Assembly (NCBI RefSeq): GCF_009711265.1
Contig: NZ_WMII01000005.1
Coordinates: 124,001-188,000 of the forward strand
Source: Paracoccus shanxieyensis
Lineage (GTDB): Bacteria > Pseudomonadota > Alphaproteobacteria > Rhodobacterales > Rhodobacteraceae
Length of the DNA: 64,000 nucleotides
Direction of reading: 5' to 3'
Part shown: positions 37,005 through 44,555 of the stretch, piece after piece
Numbering within the stretch: the stretch's first letter is position 1
Layout: each line of letters starts with the position of its first letter
Translations under genes and position numbers: made by a program
Notes under the pieces: generated by a model
What the model saw: only the letters and a program-made list of their open reading frames with translations
Databases searched by the model: none
Told to the model about the DNA's origin: nothing

Positions 37005-37672
37005 CCGCTGCCCTGAAACTGACGCCCGATGACACCGCGCCCTTGCAGATCCTGATCGTCGACGACCATCCCGTCGTGGCCGAGGGCTGGGGCCGCATCA
37101 TCCGCAGCCGCGTGTCCTGCGACATCGCCTCGGCTGCCTCGGCGTCCGAGGGGTGGCGGGCATGGCGGCAGGCCCGCCCCAATCTGATGGTGATCGACCT
37201 CAGCATGGGCAAGAACAAGATCGCGGGCATCCGCCTGATCGAGCGTCTGCGCCGTGTCGATCCCGATCTGCCGATCCTGGTCTTTACCATGCATCGCAGC
37301 CCGGTTCTGGCCCGGCGCGCGCTGACATCGGGCGCGAATGGCGTCATCAACAAGGACAGCCCCCCGTCCGAGATCTGCGATGCCTTTGCCGAGGTGGCGC
37401 GCGGCGGCAATTATGTCGATGCCCGCCTTGCCATGCAGATCGCGCTGCTGAACGTCGCCCGCCCCGGCACCAACGCCCCCCGCCTGACCGGGCGCGAGGA
37501 AGAAATTTTGGGCATGATCACCGAAGGCATGTCCTATCGCGACATCGCCGACCGGGCCTGCATCAGCTACAAGACCGTCTCGAATGTCAGCCTTGTGCTG
37601 AAGGACAAGCTGGGCGCGTCCAATCTGGCCGATCTTGTGGTCAAGGGCATCCGCTATTTCGACGGCGAGTGA
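37001..37672 (+). CDS. mxaX: LuxR-type response regulator MxaX
   Basis: A 223-residue NarL/FixJ regulator. The receiver has acidic pair Asp21-Asp22 and phospho-acceptor Asp66 (MVIDLSMG). The C-terminal LuxR helix-turn-helix reads LTGREEEILGMITEGMSYRDIADRACISYKTVSNV. It should activate the divergent mxaF promoter when MxaY is stimulated. Confidence 0.92.
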   Translation: MTAALKLTPDDTAPLQILIVDDHPVVAEGWGRIIRSRVSCDIASAASASEGWRAWRQARPNLMVIDLSMGKNKIAGIRLIERLRRVDPDLPILVFTMHRSPVLARRALTSGANGVINKDSPPSEICDAFAEVARGGNYVDARLAMQIALLNVARPGTNAPRLTGREEEILGMITEGMSYRDIADRACISYKTVSNVSLVLKDKLGASNLADLVVKGIRYFDGE

Positions 37673-37854
37673 TCCGGCCGCGCGCCGGTCCCGCCATCAA
37701 AGCGCAGGGGTTTGCGTCAGGGCCGGACAGAACCGCACGCCCCCCGCCCAGCCACAGCCGCAAGATCTGCGGCGGGCAGGGCGGCATCGGGTTCGGCCTA
37801 AGGCCGTGTCATCGGTTTGCCGCGAAGATCCGGGCGGGCGCGGACCATGCCAGC
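37673..37854. other. Gene-free stretch after mxaX
   Basis: About 180 bases without a supported gene or a clear terminator. It precedes the truncated gene tails at 37855-38247. Confidence 0.5.
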
Positions 37855-37974
37855 TTACAGACCCAGCGCCGCCTTGCGCGCGACCGACCACCGCATCAGC
37901 AGGTGATCGACCATGAGGCCGATGAAGGCGACCGCCAAACCCAGCACCAGCCCCTTGCCGACATCGGTGGCAAG
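37855..37974 (-). pseudogene. C-terminal remnant of a ProW-like ABC permease
   Basis: About 38 codons ending in TAA encode a hydrophobic permease tail (VGKGLVLGLAVAFIGLMVDH, then RWSVARKAALGL). This resembles the last membrane helix of glycine-betaine/choline-type permeases. Upstream in its reading direction the frame runs into unrelated sequence antisense to the torT remnant, so the 5' portion is gone. The family call is moderate only. Confidence 0.5.
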
Positions 37975-38247
37975 ACCGGCATCATTTCGACCTATATGAG
38001 CCATGGGGTGTTTCGCGGCATCCGGCGCGGGCGCATCATCTCTGCGCCTGCCGATGCGCCGGTCATTCAGGGCAAGCTTGGCATCGAAATGGCCGTCCGC
38101 GCGCTTGAGGGCAAGCTGTCGGTCACCCATGCCGGTCCCGCCATCCAGACCGTCACGTCCCAGACCGCCGATCGGTTCGACCGCGCCGCCAATCTGGCCC
38201 CGGCCAGTTTCCTGCCGACATTTTCGCTGGAAAGCGGGCGGGACTAG
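37975..38247 (+). pseudogene. C-terminal remnant of a TorT-like periplasmic protein
   Basis: About 90 codons match the C-terminal lobe of TorT-type substrate-binding proteins (STYMSHGVFRGIRRGRIISA, then QGKLGIEMAVRALEG). The full family is about 330-340 residues. Left of about 37975 the frame carries no TorT-like sequence, start or ribosome site. Its 5' break coincides with that of the opposite-facing permease tail. Confidence 0.65.
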
Positions 38248-38250
38248 GCC

Positions 38251-39339
38251 TCAGGCCGCGTTCGCAGCCCGCCCCGCCATCGCGTCATGGTAAAGCGCCT
38301 GATACCCGTCCAGCATCCGGTCCAGCGAAAACAGCCGCTCGACACGGGCGCGGGGGATGTGGCGCGGGATCTTGACCGCCCGCGCGATGGCCTGCGCAAG
38401 AGCCCGCGCAAGATCCGGGGCGTCGGGCGCGGCATAGGCCCCGGCCTCGCCGATGACCTCGTCGACCGCGCCATTGCGGATCGCGGCGACAGGCAGGCCG
38501 CAGGCCATGGCCTCGATGGCGGCCAGACCGAACGGCTCGTCCCAAAGCGGCGTGAACAGCGCGACCGAGGCCCGACCGATCTGCTGTGCCAGATCATGGC
38601 TCTCAAGGTGGCCAGCATAGCGGATGCCCCCGCTCAGCACCGGGCGGATCTGGTCGCGGAAATAGCTCTCATCCTCGATCGCGCCAAACAGCGTCAGCGG
38701 GATGCCCGCCAGCCGGGCGGCGGCGATGGCCAGATGCGGACCCTTGTTGGGGGTAATGCGCCCGGCCCAGACCGCCTGACCATTGCCCGCCGCGCGAAAC
38801 GGCCAGTCGGCAAGGTCGATGCCGTTCGACTGCACATGGGCCTGTGGCGGCGGGGCGGGCCAGTAATCGGCCAGATGCCGCCCTGTGCAGGCCGTTACCA
38901 ACGACCAAGGCGCGACGCAGTCCTGCACCGCCTTGCGCAGCGTGTGAAAGGGCGGGACATGCAATGATGTCAGCATCGCCACGCGCTGCCACGCGGCGGT
39001 CTGCAAGGGCAGGGCGTGCAGGCCGTTATTGTGGATGATGTCGAAACCGCCCGCCAGAATGTCGCGCATCATGGCTTCGTGCCAGACCGACAGAAGGGCA
39101 TTCAGCCTCTGGGTTCCGCGAAAGTCGTGCCATGGATAATCCAGATCGTAATGGCGCGGGATGACCGGATGCAGCGGCAGGCCGGGGTCGCTGTCGCCCG
39201 AGGCGAACAGCACCACCTCATGCCCGCGCGCCTGCAGGCCCCGCACCAGATGCCATGTATGCGCCTCCATCCCGCCCATGAACGGGCGCGTGATGGGATG
39301 GCGCAGATGGCCGATCACCGCGATGCGCAAGGCCCTCAT
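38251..39339 (-). CDS. Glycosyltransferase family 4
   Basis: A 362-residue GT-B enzyme. The N-terminal acceptor domain begins with a Gly-rich GGMEAHTWHLVRGLQARGH. The donor domain has GRITPNKGPHLAIAAARLAG and the E-x7-E motif EPFGLAAIEAMACGLP. It is last of four same-strand genes led by the SPS fusion, with an overlap of 4 bases to the GT2 gene. Donor and acceptor are unknown. Confidence 0.88.
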   Translation of the reverse strand: MRALRIAVIGHLRHPITRPFMGGMEAHTWHLVRGLQARGHEVVLFASGDSDPGLPLHPVIPRHYDLDYPWHDFRGTQRLNALLSVWHEAMMRDILAGGFDIIHNNGLHALPLQTAAWQRVAMLTSLHVPPFHTLRKAVQDCVAPWSLVTACTGRHLADYWPAPPPQAHVQSNGIDLADWPFRAAGNGQAVWAGRITPNKGPHLAIAAARLAGIPLTLFGAIEDESYFRDQIRPVLSGGIRYAGHLESHDLAQQIGRASVALFTPLWDEPFGLAAIEAMACGLPVAAIRNGAVDEVIGEAGAYAAPDAPDLARALAQAIARAVKIPRHIPRARVERLFSLDRMLDGYQALYHDAMAGRAANAA

Positions 39340-40310
39340 CCCGCGGCCGGATGCAGCATGGCGCTTTGTGCCTGCCGCACGGCCTGATCGCGAGCGCTGC
39401 CCGTCTGCTCGGCCGAGATGCCCTGAAGCCGGTCCAGCACCCGCCGCGTATTGGCATAGGGCATGTGCGATTGCTGGCTGCACAGCGCGAAATCGGCCTC
39501 GGCGGGTTCGCGCAGGATCTGGATGCCCTGCGCGCCATTGCGGATCAGCCCCATCAGCTGGAAAGCATACAGCCAATGCTCCATCGTGCGGTGACCCCAT
39601 TTCTGCGCAAAGATCTCGGCATTGCGGACCACCGAATGCAGGTGATGCACGGGCGGCATGAAATGCGGGTGATACTGGTGATAGACGCGTCCGCCCTTCA
39701 TCCACCAGATCGGCACGCCGCTTTCCTGAAGCGCCTTGCCGAAATCGGTATCCTCGCCGCCATAGCCGCGATAGCTTGTGTCGAAACGCGGGCTGTCCTG
39801 CCAGCATTGCCGGTGCATGGCGAAGTTCAGGGACCAGAAGCAGCGATAATCGGGGCAGGGGGCAAGGTCGGTTTCGGGCGGCGCGGCGCGGTCGGAATGG
39901 CGCACCGCAAGACTGGCGAAACGGTCGAAATCCAGACCGTCGCGCGTCGCACCGCCCGGCAGATACAGCACCTCGCCCATGAACAATCCGCGCTGGCCCT
40001 GCATGCGGTCCAGATAGTCCTGCACGAAGCGCGGCTCGGGGATGCAGTCCACGTCGATGAACAGCAGGATATCGCCAGTGGCCGCATCCGCCGCCACATT
40101 GCGCGCCAGCGCCAGGGACAACTCGTCGCCGGACACGCGAAGCTGCCGGATCGGGAAATCGGTCTGGGGCAGGTCGGGATAGTCTTCCTGCTGCATGACG
40201 GCGATGACAAGCTCATCCGGGCGGCGCGTCTGCGCCTGAAGGCCAAGGATCAGGTTCGCCAGATGGGCCGCGCGCCCGCTTGCGATGGTCAGTGCCGAAA
40301 TCCGGGTCAT
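39336..40310 (-). CDS. Glycosyltransferase family 2, galactosyltransferase-like
   Basis: A 324-residue GT-A enzyme with DxD motif FIDVDC at about 90-95 and the C-terminal GYGGEDTDFGKAL segment typical of GT2 enzymes with a galactosyltransferase-like domain. No membrane segment, so it is cytosolic and acts on a soluble or inner-leaflet acceptor. The start follows the GT28-like stop directly (TGACATG). Confidence 0.87.
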   Translation of the reverse strand: MTRISALTIASGRAAHLANLILGLQAQTRRPDELVIAVMQQEDYPDLPQTDFPIRQLRVSGDELSLALARNVAADAATGDILLFIDVDCIPEPRFVQDYLDRMQGQRGLFMGEVLYLPGGATRDGLDFDRFASLAVRHSDRAAPPETDLAPCPDYRCFWSLNFAMHRQCWQDSPRFDTSYRGYGGEDTDFGKALQESGVPIWWMKGGRVYHQYHPHFMPPVHHLHSVVRNAEIFAQKWGHRTMEHWLYAFQLMGLIRNGAQGIQILREPAEADFALCSQQSHMPYANTRRVLDRLQGISAEQTGSARDQAVRQAQSAMLHPAAG

Positions 40311-40311
40311 G

Positions 40312-41448
40312 TCATACCTCGAGGTGTTGGAAATCATTGTGCCACAGCCGCTGGGCCAGACTTTCCAGCCAGTCGGCTGCGTCCTGTGCCGGGCGGGGAG
40401 AAATCAGCCGCGCCTGTGCCGAGGGATCATGGCGGGCCAGCGCGGTCTGGACCGCCTTTGCCCAGCGATGGGCGCTGGCGGGCAGATGCGGCAGATGCAG
40501 CGCCGCGCCTGCGCGCGACAGCGCACGGGCCTTTTCCAGCTGTTCATCGAAATAGCGCCATTCCGGCACAACGATCCATGGCCGCCCCGCCGCCAGCACC
40601 TGCGCACAGGTCGTGTTCCCAGTCGAGGACAGCACCAGATCCACCGCGGCCAGATAATCCAGCGGGTTATCCACCCAACCGCGATGCTGAAGGTTGGCCC
40701 CGGCGGTTGCGTGCCAGTCGCTTTGGATCTTGCCGATGGTCAGCCATGTCCAGTCGGGCAGCGCCCGCGCCGCAATGCCCAGCGGCGCCAGCGCAAACCC
40801 GTCGCCGCCACCGCCAGACAGCACCAGCGCCAGCCGCGCCTTGGGCGCAAGGCCAAGCCGCAGCCGGGCCTGCTGGCGATCGGGCAGCGCCGCGGTCAGG
40901 CCCAGACCCGCGGCGAAATGCGTTTTCGCCCGCATCTGCGGCGTCCAGTCCGGCTGCGCCAAGGCGGCGGAAAACGGCGCCAGCAACCCGACCGCGCCGT
41001 CATAGGCCGCCCGGTGGCCCGCATCGACGCGATCCCCGTGTTGCAGCACCTTGACATGCGGGACCGAACAGATGCGCGCAAGCTGCGCGATCTCGGCCGA
41101 GACATCGCAGATCATCAGCGCCGGATCCGCTGTGGCGAACCATCCGGCGATCGTGCCCATCGTCTCGCGGATGCCGGGCCAGCCCAAGGGCGCACAATGC
41201 AGCGTCGCGGGCGCGGGCATGTCGTCCATATCAGTCTCATCGCCGCGGCGCTGAAACAGCGAGGGGATGGCGATCACGCGGGCATTGCCCGGCAAAGGCG
41301 GCAGGATATCGGGGCGGGCGCAGAAGACCGTGACGGGGCGATATGCGGGCAGCGCCTTGACTAGGGCCGCACAGCGCTCGGCATGGCCGCGACCCTGATG
41401 ATGCACGAAATAACCGAAGGGGCGGGGCGATTGCGGCAGGTCACGCAT
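40312..41448 (-). CDS. MurG/GT28-like glycosyltransferase
   Basis: A 378-residue GT-B protein with N-terminal HHQGRGHAERCAALV and a C-terminal donor domain (STGNTTCAQVLAAGRPWIVVPE, then DEQLEKARALSRAG), similar to the GT28 C-terminal fold. It overlaps the SPS stop by 8 bases, so translation is coupled. The substrate is unknown. Confidence 0.8.
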   Translation of the reverse strand: MRDLPQSPRPFGYFVHHQGRGHAERCAALVKALPAYRPVTVFCARPDILPPLPGNARVIAIPSLFQRRGDETDMDDMPAPATLHCAPLGWPGIRETMGTIAGWFATADPALMICDVSAEIAQLARICSVPHVKVLQHGDRVDAGHRAAYDGAVGLLAPFSAALAQPDWTPQMRAKTHFAAGLGLTAALPDRQQARLRLGLAPKARLALVLSGGGGDGFALAPLGIAARALPDWTWLTIGKIQSDWHATAGANLQHRGWVDNPLDYLAAVDLVLSSTGNTTCAQVLAAGRPWIVVPEWRYFDEQLEKARALSRAGAALHLPHLPASAHRWAKAVQTALARHDPSAQARLISPRPAQDAADWLESLAQRLWHNDFQHLEV

Positions 41449-43444
41449 GGGCCAGCCGGGCCCGGTCGATCAGGTGGCATTCAAGGCCGTCAAGCACGGC
41501 ATCGGCATAAGACAGGCGGCTGCGCAGGATATGGCGTCCCGCTAGATCGGCCAGCTCGGAACAGGCATTGGCCGGGATGATGGCGCGACCGGCGGCCAGC
41601 AGCATGTCGGCATCATTGCCGCTGTCGCCTGCCGCAATGCAATCGGAGAGGCGCAAGCCGCGCCGCCGCACCTCGAACCGCAGGGCGGCGCCTTTGCCGC
41701 CATTCGGGGGCAGGATGTCGATGAACCGCCCATGCGAGGCGATGACCCGCGCCTGCAATCCCCGAACCATCAGGCGGTCGCGCAGCCGGATGGCCTCGGC
41801 GGCGGTTCCCAGCAGGCTCAGTTTCCAGCGCCGCTGTTCGTAATCGGCCTGCCAGCGGACCGGCTGGTCCTGCAGCGCCGCAAGGATGCCGGCGCGGTCC
41901 CAGTCTCGATCCAGCACCGCCGCATAATCGCGGCACAGCGCCAGCCGTCCCGGCGCGTCATGGCGCCAGATCTCGGTCCCGACCGAGGTGATGAACAGAT
42001 CGGGCAGCGGCAGGTGCCATTCGTCCAGCACACGCCGCGCCTCGGGGACCGAGCGGCCGGTCGCCACGGCAAACAGCAGCCCCGGCGGGCGCTTGCGGTG
42101 CCAGTCGCAAAACCGCGCCGCCGCTTGCTTGCAGCCGGTCAGCGTGGCGTCGATATCGCTGGCAAGTATCGCGCTTGCACGCATCGGACCGGCGGCGCGG
42201 CCATGCAGCGTGTCGATGATGCGCGCGACCTGCGCCGCCCATTGCTGCCAGTCGAACTGGCCTGTCGCCCGCCTTTGTGCCTGCGCCGTCAGGGCAGGCG
42301 GCTGATCCAGCATCGCCATGCAGGCATCGGCGATGGCCGAAGGGTCATCCGGGTCGACCAGCGCGCCCGCGCCCAGCGTCTCCAGAATATCCACCGGTCC
42401 GCCATTGCGCGTGGCCACCAGCGGAACGCCGGCCTGCGCCGCCTCGATCAGGGTCAGGCCAAAGGGTTCGTGCAGCGCCGGGTTGATGAAGACACCGCCC
42501 TGCGCGGCCAAGGCGTAAAGCGAGCGCAGTTCGGTCGCATCATGGCGGCGCGGCACGGCGACGCGCCCCCACAGATCGGCGCGGTCGATGGCGTCGAACA
42601 GCTGCGCCACGACGCCGGGCTGCCCGGCATCCGCGCCCAGCATGCCGTCGCGCAGGCCGGGCAGGATGACCAGATTGGCACGGTCCTGCAGCATTTGCGC
42701 GCCCGCATAGGCCTGAACCAGCCGGATCAGGTTCTTTTTGGGCACGGCCCGCGCCACCGTCAGCAGGATCGGCTTGTCCGGTTGGCGCAGGAACGGCGCA
42801 ATCAACCGTTTCGCGGGGTCCGGGCCGGGATCGTCTGCCATGGTCACGCCCGGATTGACCCGGTGGACCCGCCCGGCCCCGGCATCGCCGTAAGCCATGA
42901 TCTGCCGCTCGGCCTCATCGCGGGATGACACGATGATCGCCGAGGCGGTGCGGATCGCTGCGGCCTCGGCCCGGATCCGGGGGGACTGCGCATCCAGCGC
43001 CTTCATCCTGCCCAAAGAATGTGGTGTATAAAGCCATGAAATTCCGAATTTTTGCTGCGCGGCCATGGCCAGCAGGGCGGCATCTGCAAAATGCGCGTGG
43101 ATCACGTCGGGGCGATGGGGCATCCCGTCAAGAAGTTGCACAAACGCGCGCTGCAAGGCCGGAAGCTCGGCCTCGAGCGTTTCTTTGGACAGATAGGCGC
43201 GGTTTTTCGTCACCAGCCGAAGGATACGGCAGTTCTGGGACAGCGGCTCGACCGGGCGGGCATGGGACGGGTGCATGCCGTCAAAGGCGCGGGTCACGAT
43301 ATCGACCGTGGTGCCGGGTCGGGCGCATTGCGCGGCAGCGGCACCAAGGACATAGGCGATGTGACCGCCGGTATCCTCGGTCACGCCATATTGGATCGGC
43401 GGTGCCTTGAGGCAACCGCCGAGCGCGATGTGCATGATACGCAT
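41441..43444 (-). CDS. Sucrose-phosphate synthase/phosphatase fusion (or mannosylfructose-type)
   Basis: A 667-residue two-domain enzyme. Residues 1-415 are a GT4 synthase with IQYGVTEDTGGHIAYVLG near the N-terminus, RAVPKKNL at about 232-239 and HEPFGLTLIEAAQAGVP at about 325-341. Residues 420-667 are a HAD phosphatase with DIDAT (Asp430, Asp432), ATGRS and GDSGNDADM. This is the fusion seen in bacterial sucrose synthesis: UDP-glucose plus fructose-6-phosphate, then dephosphorylation. Mannosylfructose synthesis from GDP-mannose is a real alternative. The start has AGGGG 7 bases upstream. Sucrose as an osmolyte would fit, but three further glycosyltransferases follow. Confidence 0.83.
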   Translation of the reverse strand: MRIMHIALGGCLKAPPIQYGVTEDTGGHIAYVLGAAAAQCARPGTTVDIVTRAFDGMHPSHARPVEPLSQNCRILRLVTKNRAYLSKETLEAELPALQRAFVQLLDGMPHRPDVIHAHFADAALLAMAAQQKFGISWLYTPHSLGRMKALDAQSPRIRAEAAAIRTASAIIVSSRDEAERQIMAYGDAGAGRVHRVNPGVTMADDPGPDPAKRLIAPFLRQPDKPILLTVARAVPKKNLIRLVQAYAGAQMLQDRANLVILPGLRDGMLGADAGQPGVVAQLFDAIDRADLWGRVAVPRRHDATELRSLYALAAQGGVFINPALHEPFGLTLIEAAQAGVPLVATRNGGPVDILETLGAGALVDPDDPSAIADACMAMLDQPPALTAQAQRRATGQFDWQQWAAQVARIIDTLHGRAAGPMRASAILASDIDATLTGCKQAAARFCDWHRKRPPGLLFAVATGRSVPEARRVLDEWHLPLPDLFITSVGTEIWRHDAPGRLALCRDYAAVLDRDWDRAGILAALQDQPVRWQADYEQRRWKLSLLGTAAEAIRLRDRLMVRGLQARVIASHGRFIDILPPNGGKGAALRFEVRRRGLRLSDCIAAGDSGNDADMLLAAGRAIIPANACSELADLAGRHILRSRLSYADAVLDGLECHLIDRARLAHA

Positions 43445-43793
43445 CCGCCACCCCTGAATTGTCGTGTGAAGTCGTGTGATCCTGTCCCGTTCGTGGGACG
43501 TGATTGCCAACCTCTGCCCGCGCTTGGGGGTTCCGGCGCGGCCGTCATTATAAATATATATCAGGCGGCGGATGGCCGGGGGATGGGCCGGTTTGCCTGT
43601 TCTTGAGGCGTAATGATGCAGGGTTTGGGTGGGCGAGGCTGCTGACCAGATCCGCTTCGGCCTTTCCCGCGGTCTGAAGATCGGCGCTCGGCTGGCACGG
43701 CAATCGTGGGCCGAGCATGGCGATGCGCATCCCCACGCGGCGCAAAACCCTCTCGCTGCGGCCACGTATCGCCATCTTGACACCCAACCGGAC
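43445..43793 (-). promoter_or_regulatory. Promoter region of the SPS-fusion operon
   Basis: On the minus strand GGAAC (43534-43530), a 17-base spacer and GGTT (43512-43509) nearly match the alphaproteobacterial EcfG stress-sigma promoter (GGAAC-N16/17-CGTT). A separate perfect TATAAT lies at 43552-43547 without a good -35. Closer to the gene are a tandem GTCGTGTGA (43461 and 43471) and the inverted repeat GTCCC-N6-GGGAC (43484-43499). Right of 43570 I see nothing until the vapB promoter. Confidence 0.45.
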
Positions 43794-43815
43794 GGTATTA
43801 CATCTGAGTAATACC
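43777..43815 (+). promoter_or_regulatory. vapBC promoter with palindromic operator
   Basis: TTGACA (43777-43782), a 16-base spacer and TACATC (43799-43804) form a promoter. A perfect palindrome GGTATTAC-N6-GTAATACC (43794-43815) covers the -10 box. The antitoxin gene starts 13 bases later. This is the usual layout for toxin-antitoxin autorepression. Confidence 0.75.
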
Positions 43816-43827
43816 AAGGAGCCAGCC

Positions 43828-44061
43828 ATGCGTATCACCATCAAGGGTCAGGTCACCATCCCGCAGGAGATCCGCAACCTGGCGGGCTTTCATCCCGGAA
43901 CCGAGGTCGAGTTCATCATGGGCGACGATGGCGTCGTCCGCGTGGTCGCGGCGGGGCGCGACCGTGATGCCGCCCGTCTGGGGCAGGCGATCCAGCGGCT
44001 GCGCGGCAGCGCCGACCGCGCGCTGAGCACCGAAGACATCATGGCGCTGACGCGGGAATGA
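43828..44061 (+). CDS. vapB: AbrB/MazE-family antitoxin (VapB-like)
   Basis: A 77-residue swapped-hairpin AbrB protein: MRITIKGQVTIPQEIRNLAG then FHPGTEVEFIMGDDGVVRVV, followed by a helical toxin-binding tail. AAGGAG lies 6 bases before the ATG. Its stop overlaps the toxin start (ATGA). It should bind the palindrome at 43794-43815 and neutralise the PIN toxin. Confidence 0.9.
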   Translation: MRITIKGQVTIPQEIRNLAGFHPGTEVEFIMGDDGVVRVVAAGRDRDAARLGQAIQRLRGSADRALSTEDIMALTRE

Positions 44062-44465
44062 CCGCCGTCCTTGTCGATTCCAATATCCTGCTGGACATCG
44101 CCACCAACGATCCGGTCTGGGCGGGCTTGTCGGCGGCCGCGCTGCATCGGGCCGGGAAAAGCGCGCGGCTGGTCATCAACCCGATCATCTATGCCGAACT
44201 CTCCGTGGCCCATGCCCGGATCGAGACGCTGGACGACCTTTTGCCCGAGGATCTGTTCCAGCGCGAACCCTTGCCTTGGGCGGCAGGCTTTCTGGCGGGC
44301 AAGGCCTATCTGGCCTATCGCAGGCGCGGCGGCGAACGGCGCTCGCCTTTGCCGGATTTCTATATCGGCGCCCATGCGGCGGTGGCGGGCTATCATCTGC
44401 TGACGCGCGACAAGGGGCGTTATCAGACCTATTTCCCCAGCCTGCACCTGATCATGCCGCAATAG
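44058..44465 (+). CDS. vapC: PIN-domain ribonuclease toxin (VapC-like)
   Basis: A 135-residue PIN protein with metal-binding acids at Asp7 (VLVDSNILLD), Glu47-type in IIYAELSVA, and Asp in LPDFYIGAHA plus LLTRDKGRY. These are the four-acid PIN layout. Immediate ATGA coupling to vapB supports a type II toxin-antitoxin pair. The RNA target is unknown. Confidence 0.9.
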   Translation: MTAVLVDSNILLDIATNDPVWAGLSAAALHRAGKSARLVINPIIYAELSVAHARIETLDDLLPEDLFQREPLPWAAGFLAGKAYLAYRRRGGERRSPLPDFYIGAHAAVAGYHLLTRDKGRYQTYFPSLHLIMPQ

Positions 44466-44468
44466 CTT

Positions 44469-44485
44469 GTTCGGATTTTCCGAAC
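44469..44485. terminator. Short hairpin after vapC
   Basis: GTTCGG-ATTTT-CCGAAC, a 6-bp perfect stem, lies 4 bases after vapC and 71 bases before the dehydrogenase gene. It has no T run; it may be a weak terminator or an operator for the downstream operon. Confidence 0.4.
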
Positions 44486-44555
44486 CTGCGTTCAGATCAT
44501 TCCATTTTCCAGAACCGCGCTTTCGTGGTTCAAGGGCCGCAGCAGCAGCGAGGCC

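Noticed and set aside
37675..37850. Terminator or small RNA after mxaX
   Set aside because: No convincing stem with T run was found.
41441..43444. Reading the SPS-type fusion as sucrose synthase (the reversible cleavage enzyme)
   Set aside because: The C-terminal HAD phosphatase with DxDxT and GDSGND points to the phosphate-sugar route.
43456..43500. CRISPR-like or mobile-element ends from the tandem GTCGTGTGA and GTCCC/GGGAC repeats
   Set aside because: Only two short copies, no spacers, no transposase and no target duplication.
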